A DNA stretch of 11,590 nt, from assembly GCA_016302005.1 (NCBI GenBank), contig JAEDOK010000047.1, positions 1-11,590 of the forward strand, written 5' to 3'. Positions 6,127 through 11,590 of the stretch are shown in pieces. The stretch is from Oscillospiraceae bacterium. Its GTDB lineage: Bacteria > Bacillota_A > Clostridia > Oscillospirales > Oscillospiraceae. Numbering within the stretch: the first letter of the stretch is position 1; each line of letters starts with the position of its first letter. Under the pieces are notes generated by a model. It had not been told where the DNA came from. It made no database searches and saw only the letters and a program-made list of their open reading frames with translations. Both the position numbers and the translations under genes were made by a program.

Positions 6127-7157
6127 ACACCCTGCAATTAAGCGCCGAAAAAGCGGAAGACATCGCCCTTGCGGCAAAGCTGCTCCGCGAGGGAAAGCTC
6201 GTCGCCATCCCGACCGAGACGGTCTACGGACTCGGCGCAAACGGCTTGGACGAAAAAGCCGTCGCGCGCATTTTTGAGGCAAAGGGCAGACCGCAGGACA
6301 ATCCTTTGATTTTGCACATCTCCGAACCGAAGGAGCTGTCGAGCATCTGCCATGACATCCCGCAGACCGCGTGGCTGCTGGCGGAGCATTTTTGGCCCGG
6401 ACCCTTGACGATGGTACTGCCCGTGCGCGGCCTTGTGCCGAAGCGCACCACCGCAGGCTTGGATACCGTCGCCGTGCGCTGCCCGAAAACCGAGGCGACG
6501 CGGCGTCTGATCGCCCTTGCGGGCGTGCCGATCGCGGCGCCGTCGGCGAACCGTTCCGGCAAGCCCTCGACCACGACCGCCGCCCATGTCCTGCACGATA
6601 TGGACGGGCGCATTGAGGCGATCTTGGACGGCGGCGCGTGCGAGGTCGGCGTGGAATCGACGATCATTGACCTCACGGGTGCGCGTCCGCGCCTTCTGCG
6701 CCCCGGCGGCATCACGCCGGAGCAGTTGACCGCGCTCTTGGGCGAGATCGACATCGACCGCGCCGTCTTGGGGCAGATCTCCAATGACGCGGTCGTCCGC
6801 GCCCCGGGCATGAAATACAAGCATTACGCCCCCTCCGCCGAGGTCTATATCATTCAGGGCAGCAGCGAGGCGGCAGCGCGTTACATCCGCAGGCGTTTTC
6901 AGTCCGGCGACGCCGTGCTTTGTTTTAAGGAAGAGCTGCCGCTCTACGAGGGCTGCAACCCGACCGCCTACGGCAGCCGCGACGACGCGTTGAGCCTCTC
7001 GGCAGGACTTTTTGCCGCCCTGCGGGATTTAGACACGCCCGAGATCAAGACGATCTACGCCCGCTGTCCCGAGGGAGGCGGCGTCGCCTACGCCGTTGGA
7101 AACCGTCTGAAAAAGGCGGCGGCATTCCGCACCGTGAACGCGGAGGACGAGCCATGA
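6123..7157 (+). CDS. tsaC: Threonylcarbamoyl-AMP synthase, Sua5/TsaC type
   Basis: This enzyme makes threonylcarbamoyl-AMP from threonine, bicarbonate and ATP, the first step toward t6A37 in ANN-decoding tRNAs. The 344-residue length shows the two-domain Sua5 form. The N-terminal YrdC/TsaC domain has IPTETVYGLGAN (29-40), KGRPQDNPL (54-62), SANRSGKPS (141-149) and VESTIID (177-183). A linker contains PGMKYKHYAP (228-237), the loop that closes over the active site in Sua5 proteins. A C-terminal Sua5 domain ends in GVAYAVGNRLKKAA (320-333). It overlaps prfA and coaE by ATGA at each end, so translation is probably coupled. The TsaB/D/E partners are not in this window. Confidence 0.95.
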   Translation: MNTLQLSAEKAEDIALAAKLLREGKLVAIPTETVYGLGANGLDEKAVARIFEAKGRPQDNPLILHISEPKELSSICHDIPQTAWLLAEHFWPGPLTMVLPVRGLVPKRTTAGLDTVAVRCPKTEATRRLIALAGVPIAAPSANRSGKPSTTTAAHVLHDMDGRIEAILDGGACEVGVESTIIDLTGARPRLLRPGGITPEQLTALLGEIDIDRAVLGQISNDAVVRAPGMKYKHYAPSAEVYIIQGSSEAAARYIRRRFQSGDAVLCFKEELPLYEGCNPTAYGSRDDALSLSAGLFAALRDLDTPEIKTIYARCPEGGGVAYAVGNRLKKAAAFRTVNAEDEP

Positions 7158-7732
7158 AAATTCTCGGCATTACGGGCGGCACAGGCAGCGGAAAGACGAC
7201 CCTTTTGCGGGAAGCCGAAGCTTTGGGCGCGCTATGCATCGACTGTGACGCGCTGTATCACCGCCTGCTTGAAACCGACGAGGGGCTGCTTGCGGACATT
7301 GAAGCTCGTTTTCCGGGTGTAGTGCAAGACGGCGTTTTGCAGCGAAAGGTCTTAGGCAATCGGGTTTTTTCGGACGAAGCCGCTCTGCGCGCCCTCAACG
7401 AGATCACACACAAGGTCGTCTGCCGCGAGGTTTTACGCCTGCTGCACCGGTCTGACGCGCCCTATGCGGTCATCGACGCCATCGCCCTGTTTGAAAGTGG
7501 GCTTGCGGCGCTTTGCGACACCACCGTCGCCGTGACCGCACCGAGAGAAACGCGCATCGAGCGTCTGATGCAGCGCGACGGCATCTCCTGCGATTATGCC
7601 GAGCGCCGCCTCAATGCGCAAAAATCGGACGCGGAATTCGCCGCCTTGGCACACCATACGCTGCATAACGACGGCGCACCCGAGGTATTTTCACAAAAAT
7701 GTAAGCAATTTCTGAAAGGAGTTTTTAATACC
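7154..7732 (+). CDS. coaE: Dephospho-CoA kinase, fused in frame to the next gene
   Basis: CoaE phosphorylates the 3'-OH of dephospho-CoA with ATP, the last step of coenzyme A synthesis. The 193 codons up to the M18 start show the Walker A loop GGTGSGKT (8-15), CIDCDALYH (28-36), ALNEITHKVV (80-89), AIALFESGL (109-117), and the lid/adenine region RIERLMQRDG (134-143) with AERRLNAQ (149-156). Coverage is essentially full for the ~200-residue family. The odd feature is that there is no stop codon: the frame runs from 7154 straight through to 9130, so the literal reading is one 658-residue CoaE-M18 protein. Shifted frames around the A5 tract at 7695-7699 meet stops almost at once. The start overlaps the tsaC stop by ATGA. 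Confidence 0.9.
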
Positions 7733-9130
7733 ATGGAAGAAAAGAAATATGAAGCCCTGCGCAAGGAGCTGCTCTCCGCGCCGAAGAACGGCTATGACCG
7801 CATCTCGGACGCCGACCTTGCCGCGATGGAGCCGTACTGCAAGGAGTATATCGACTTTATCAGCACCTGCAAGATCGAGCGCGAGGCAGTCGATTGGACG
7901 ATCGCGGAGGCGGAGAAGCACGGCTTCAAGCCCCTCGTTCCGGGCATGGAGCTGAAACCCGGCGACCGCGTCTACGGCAACGGGCACGGCAAGTGCGTGA
8001 TCTTCGCCGTCGTCGGCACGGAGCCGCTGGACAACGGCACGCACATCTGCGCCGCGCACATCGACTCGCCGCGTCTTGACCTCAAGCCGAATCCCCTGTA
8101 CGAGGACAGCGAGATGGCGTTCTTCAAGACGCATTATTACGGCGGTATCAAAAAATATCAGTGGACGACCACTCCCCTTGCGCTCCACGGCGTCGTGGCG
8201 AAGAAGGACGGCACTGTCGTCAAGGTCACAGTCGGCGAGGACGCGGAAGATCCCATCTTCTGCGTGACCGATCTGCTTGTTCACCTTGCTGCCGACCAGA
8301 TGAAAAAGACACTGGCAGAGGGTGTGACGGGCGAAAATCTGCGGGTCTTACTCGGCAGCCGTCCCCTGAAGGACGACGAGGGCGGCGACCGCGTGAAGTT
8401 CGCCGTTCTGTGTCTGCTGCATGAGAAGTACGGCATCACGGAGGAAGACTTTCTCTCCGCCGAGCTGACCATGGTGCCCGCAGGCAGAGCAAGAGAGGTC
8501 GGCTTTGACCGCAGTCTGATCGCCGCCTACGGCCATGACGACCGCGTCTGCGCCTTTGCCGCGTTCAAACCGCTGCTCACCCTTGGCACGCCGAAGAAAA
8601 CCGCCGTCTGCGTCCTTGCCGACAAGGAGGAGATCGGCTCCGTCGGCATCAGCGGTATGCAGAGCGAGTATTTTGAGGCGTTTATGGGCGACCTCTGCGA
8701 CGCAACGGGTGCAAGCCTGCGCCGCTGCTTTGAAAATTCCTTCTGCCTCTCGGCGGATGTCAGCAACGCCTTTGACCCCCTCTATGCCGAGACCTGCGAC
8801 AAGAGCAACAATACCCGCCTGAACTACGGCACAGGCATCTTCAAATACACCGGCGCGCGGGGTAAATCCGGCTCCTCCGACGCGGCTGCCGAGGTCATGG
8901 CTTATGTCCGCCGTCTGTTTGCCGAGAACGACGTCATTTGGCAGACCGGCGAACTGGGCAAGGTCGACCAGGGCGGCGGCGGCACAGTCGCCTGCTATAT
9001 GGCAAACCGCAACATTGAGACGGTGGATGCCGGCGTTCCCGTTTTGTCCATGCATGCCCCGATGGAGCTTGTCTCCAAGCTCGACACCTACATGACCTAT
9101 AAGGGCATGAAGGTCTTCTACGAAGATTGA
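7733..9130 (+). CDS. apeA: M18 family aminopeptidase (zinc, aspartyl type)
   Basis: M18 enzymes are cytosolic dodecameric zinc aminopeptidases that favour N-terminal Asp/Glu or neutral residues. From the ATG at 7733 the product is 465 residues, typical of the bacterial 'M18 aminopeptidase 1' group (the symbol is tentative). It starts with the family-like KNGYDRISDADLAAME. Metal and catalytic positions are HIDSPR (His109, Asp111), GHDDR (Asp270), DKEEIGS (Asp297, catalytic Glu299, Glu300), SADVSNAFDP (Asp342) and MHAPMEL (His441). HYYGGIKKYQW (134-144) is a subgroup hallmark. A strong ribosome binding site AAAGGAG (7715-7721) lies 11 bases before the ATG. This supports independent initiation even though the coaE frame runs in without a stop. 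It is the last gene of the operon and is followed directly by a terminator. Confidence 0.92.
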   Translation: MEEKKYEALRKELLSAPKNGYDRISDADLAAMEPYCKEYIDFISTCKIEREAVDWTIAEAEKHGFKPLVPGMELKPGDRVYGNGHGKCVIFAVVGTEPLDNGTHICAAHIDSPRLDLKPNPLYEDSEMAFFKTHYYGGIKKYQWTTTPLALHGVVAKKDGTVVKVTVGEDAEDPIFCVTDLLVHLAADQMKKTLAEGVTGENLRVLLGSRPLKDDEGGDRVKFAVLCLLHEKYGITEEDFLSAELTMVPAGRAREVGFDRSLIAAYGHDDRVCAFAAFKPLLTLGTPKKTAVCVLADKEEIGSVGISGMQSEYFEAFMGDLCDATGASLRRCFENSFCLSADVSNAFDPLYAETCDKSNNTRLNYGTGIFKYTGARGKSGSSDAAAEVMAYVRRLFAENDVIWQTGELGKVDQGGGGTVACYMANRNIETVDAGVPVLSMHAPMELVSKLDTYMTYKGMKVFYED

Positions 9131-9170
9131 TAAAACGACCCACACTGCCGCAGCAGTGTGGGTCGTTTTA
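9131..9170. terminator. Bidirectional intrinsic terminator
   Basis: This is a perfect inverted repeat with 18-bp arms (TAAAACGACCCACACTGC and its complement) and a four-base CGCA loop. It starts immediately after the stop codon of the M18 gene. The GC-rich stem is flanked by A-rich sequence on one side and T-rich on the other, so it can end transcripts from the plus-strand operon and from the convergent SLH gene. Confidence 0.9.
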
Positions 9171-9178
9171 CTCTATGC

Positions 9179-9219
9179 ACCTCTGTAGGGCGGGGACATG
9201 TCTCCCGCCCTACAGAGGT
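9179..9219. repeat. Short GC palindrome, copy B
   Basis: Perfect 16-bp arms (ACCTCTGTAGGGCGGG and its complement) surround GACATGTCT. The sequence shares GCGGGGACATGT and CCCGCCCTACAG with copy A at 2253-2284. It lies in the convergent intergenic region just beyond the terminator and may back it up. It has no coding content and appears to be a dispersed intergenic repeat. Confidence 0.65.
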
Positions 9220-9234
9220 TGTTTTGATCGCTTG

Positions 9235-11388
9235 TTATTCCTCGGGAGGTAAAAGCTGCGGGGAAAAGGCAATTTCATAGGTTCGCGCAAAGGGTGCGGA
9301 GAAGTCTGTCAGCGTCGCGCGGGGCATCGTATCGGTTTCGCCCTTGTTTGAGACGGTGAGCTCCTGCCCTGTGAGGGTGTCTAAAATCAACGTTGTCAGC
9401 GGCTCTTGCAGCAGGCATTGTTCAATTCCCTCCGGCGTGAGATCGGTGAGCTGTTCGCGACAGCGGCGGCAATAGGCAAGATCCTTGACAAAGGCAAAGA
9501 TCAGCTCCTTGGCAAACGCCTCTGTGTCCGCATCCTGCTTCTCATCCTCCCAGGTGAGCCACGCGAGGCGCGATACACCGATGGACAGTCCGATGCCGAT
9601 GGCATTGGCAGCCGTTCCCCATGCGCTGTAACCGAGCAGATGCTTCAGCGAGATCGCAGCGACGGTCGAGGCAGGATCCCTTTGCCCTCCGCTCGCGTCA
9701 ATGACGATCGTTGCACGCGCCGCAGCGTCGTTCTCCATCCACGCCTGTAAGAATTCCGCCTCCTCTGCCTCACTGCAGCCGCGCGTCAAAACCAGCACCT
9801 CCGCATCACCGTCCGCTTCGACCTCCTGACAGCCGAGCGCCGCAATGTGCTGCCCCAGCGATTCACGCAGCGTCGTAACATCGAAGACATCAGCAAAACC
9901 GTCCTCCTTGCCGCCGAAATAGCGCACGGAAAGCGTCGGCGTCCATTGGCACAGGTCAAGATAAGCCCGCGTCAGAAGCATCATGCCAAGCTCGTCCGTT
10001 CCGGTGAAAAGCATCGCGTTTTCTCCGAGCCGTTCGCGCAGGTACGCGATCTCATTTGTTTGGATGGAATCCTGCGGTACGGAATCGTCGATTCCGATAA
10101 AGTAGAAGGCGATCTGGGACGAGTTTTTCAGCATTCGGTATGCCATGCGGAGCTTTCGTTCCCGCGCCAGCAGATAGTTTTCCAGCAGCTTCTCGTCCAA
10201 CTGCGTCGAGATCAATTCCCCGTTTTCGTCATAGCGGTAGCCCTTCACAATGTTTTCGATGGTCAGCTCATCCCCTGTCAGCGATGCGCGCGCCACCGTG
10301 CCGTAGCTGCGGAAGAGATTGTATTCCTCTTCGCCAAGCCCCTGATAGTTCACGGTGGTTGCAAGGCGCATCACGGTGTCAAATACATACACGGGCTTTC
10401 GCGTCGAAAGCTCTGCCAGGTAATCCATCGCCGCATATTCAAAAGACAGATCCTCATCGCGCAGCGAGCGGCTGCTGACCAGACCGCCGGAAAGAAGCTG
10501 GTCGAGACTGATGACGAAAGCGTCGCAGGTTTCCTCATTTTCCTGGATCCATTGTAAAAGGGCGGCACGATCTCCATGGGTCAAGCCGTTCGGATTCGGA
10601 CTCTGCCCATCCAGACGCGTTGCATAAAGCGTTTCGTCAGGCATCAGCAGGCGGATGCCGCAGCTCTCCGCCAGCCACTTTGGGCGAAGGTTGTTGACCG
10701 GTCGGTTGTCCAACGGAAGATAGCCCACCGTAATGCCATGGGCGCAAAAGCGCTCGACACGGAACAAATGGCAAAAGCGGCAGGCAATCGCCGCGATCTG
10801 CGCCCGGGTTGTACCCTCCAACGGCTCCAGCAGTCCGCCGGAGCCGAGGAAGATGCCGCAGCCGACCGCCCAAGTCAGCGCCTCCTCCGCCCAGGGTGAG
10901 ATCTGCCCGGTATCCCCAAATGCCGCCAGGTCTGCACTTGCGGAGACATCAAATTCGCGGTAGGTCGCGTAGCGCAATAGGATCAGCGCCGCCTGTTCCC
11001 GGGTGATGATCTCCTCCGGGCGGAAGTTCCCGTCCTCAAAGCCGAGGACGATCCCATGGTACGCCCCCCATGCGGCAGCCTCGGCATACCACGCATCCGG
11101 CGCGACATCCGGGAAGGAGATATCGGTTTCCACAGACTTTTCCCCGTCCATGCGGTACAGGATCGTCAGCAGCATTGCGCGGGTGGTCGTCTCCTCGGGG
11201 GAAAAGGTCGTTTGGCTCGTGCCGTTCATCAGACCGCGCTCCACCGCCTCCGAAACGCTTTCGTAATACCAATCGCTCTCAGACACGTCCGAAAACAGCC
11301 GCGGCTCCGCCGCACTGCCGACGGGTATCATTTGCAGCAGAAGCAAGCAGCATAGCGCTGCCGCCAATATGCGCATTTTTTGTCTCAC
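9235..11388 (-). CDS. Exported SLH-domain protein with DUF4127 domain
   Basis: The 717-residue product begins with a signal peptide (hydrophobic ILAAALCCLLLLQMIPVG, likely cut after GSAA near residue 27). Three S-layer homology repeats follow: FSDVSESDWYYESV (about 32-80), FPDVAPDAWYAEAA (about 92-142) and FGDTGQISPWAEEA (about 157-208), each ending in a TRAE-like motif (TTRA, ITRE, TTRA). Such repeats usually anchor proteins to secondary wall polymers. From about 219 to the end is a DUF4127 domain, marked by GYLPLDNRPVNN (222-233), ISLDQLLSGGLVSSR, VFDTVMRL and GTDELGMMLL. Its function is not established. I use the GTG at 11388, which has AGGAG nine bases upstream; the ATG at 11376 is too far from that site. 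The gene converges on the M18 gene and shares its terminator. It is probably monocistronic. Confidence 0.85.
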   Translation of the reverse strand: MRQKMRILAAALCCLLLLQMIPVGSAAEPRLFSDVSESDWYYESVSEAVERGLMNGTSQTTFSPEETTTRAMLLTILYRMDGEKSVETDISFPDVAPDAWYAEAAAWGAYHGIVLGFEDGNFRPEEIITREQAALILLRYATYREFDVSASADLAAFGDTGQISPWAEEALTWAVGCGIFLGSGGLLEPLEGTTRAQIAAIACRFCHLFRVERFCAHGITVGYLPLDNRPVNNLRPKWLAESCGIRLLMPDETLYATRLDGQSPNPNGLTHGDRAALLQWIQENEETCDAFVISLDQLLSGGLVSSRSLRDEDLSFEYAAMDYLAELSTRKPVYVFDTVMRLATTVNYQGLGEEEYNLFRSYGTVARASLTGDELTIENIVKGYRYDENGELISTQLDEKLLENYLLARERKLRMAYRMLKNSSQIAFYFIGIDDSVPQDSIQTNEIAYLRERLGENAMLFTGTDELGMMLLTRAYLDLCQWTPTLSVRYFGGKEDGFADVFDVTTLRESLGQHIAALGCQEVEADGDAEVLVLTRGCSEAEEAEFLQAWMENDAAARATIVIDASGGQRDPASTVAAISLKHLLGYSAWGTAANAIGIGLSIGVSRLAWLTWEDEKQDADTEAFAKELIFAFVKDLAYCRRCREQLTDLTPEGIEQCLLQEPLTTLILDTLTGQELTVSNKGETDTMPRATLTDFSAPFARTYEIAFSPQLLPPEE

Positions 11389-11590
11389 TTTGCATTACTC
11401 CTATCTTATACTGATACGATATCAAACAGCCTCATCCGCCGGTCGAAGGGCGGGGCATCCTTGACGCGCCCGTGCAGGAACTACCAACTGCGTACAAACC
11501 CGTTCGTCTGTACCGTCTGCCGCTTACGCGGTCGCCGGGGGGGGACGCTTGCGAGCGCCGCCTGTGGCGGAGAAAGCGAGCAAGAAGGAG
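11389..11590. other. Intergenic region with small GC hairpins; no recognised gene
   Basis: The first ~60 bases upstream of the SLH gene contain its ribosome binding site and an AT-rich stretch, but I see no convincing -35/-10 pair. Further right are three closely spaced mini-hairpins: CCGC-TTAC-GCGG (11520-11531), CGCT-TGCG-AGCG (11546-11557) and CCGCC-TGT-GGCGG (11558-11570). A run of eight G lies at 11537-11544. The window ends in AAGAAGGAG, a perfect Shine-Dalgarno-like sequence that may serve a plus-strand gene starting just outside. An open frame from a GTG at 11472 has Arg-rich, low-complexity content and is not credible. Confidence 0.45.

Noticed and set aside
8348..9145. 265-codon minus-strand frame antisense to the M18 gene
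   Set aside because: It lies within a fully conserved peptidase coding region, runs across the terminator stem and has no plausible product.
9847..10557. 236-codon plus-strand frame inside the SLH-DUF4127 gene
   Set aside because: It is a shadow frame of the minus-strand gene, whose reading frame has a signal peptide, SLH repeats and DUF4127 motifs.

Overview
The window is high in G+C and carries compact, housekeeping-rich gene content. The protein families suggest a member of the class Clostridia (Firmicutes/Bacillota), possibly Oscillospirales-like: DapA/DapB of the Gram-positive type, a large AlaX editing protein with a DHHA1 domain, an RlmA-type methyltransferase, a clostridial-type M18 aminopeptidase, and an SLH-domain surface protein carrying DUF4127. 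The taxonomic placement is inferred from family resemblance only. No rRNA, tRNA, CRISPR array, transposase or phage gene is visible.

Layout. At the left edge a minus-strand gene (probably hisS) begins and runs off the window. Next comes the minus-strand pair dapA-dapB (lysine/diaminopimelate synthesis), coupled by a 4-base ATGA overlap, with a good promoter and a hairpin-containing leader. This pair is bracketed by two inverted copies of a 91-92 bp palindromic repeat. Divergent from dapA is alaX on the plus strand. Its strong promoter lies about 240 bp upstream, so the inferred leader contains one repeat copy and a second type of palindrome. alaX converges on a secreted polysaccharide deacetylase whose last ~54 codons are antisense to the end of alaX.

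A plus-strand block follows: rlmA (23S rRNA methyltransferase), then prfA-tsaC-coaE-M18 aminopeptidase, tightly packed. prfA/tsaC and tsaC/coaE overlap by ATGA. coaE has no stop codon and reads in frame into the M18 peptidase, which also has its own ribosome binding site. The theme is translation (release factor, t6A tRNA modification, rRNA methylation) together with CoA synthesis and peptide turnover. A perfect bidirectional terminator and a second copy of the short palindrome separate this block from a convergent minus-strand gene for an exported protein with three SLH domains and a DUF4127 domain. The last 200 bases hold no recognisable gene but end in a perfect Shine-Dalgarno-like sequence.

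Most of the window is ordinary core genome. The points most worth a second look are the apparent CoaE-M18 fusion, the inverted repeats around dapAB, the SLH-DUF4127 architecture, and the antisense C-terminal extension of the deacetylase. I found no clear evidence of a wholly new multi-gene system.
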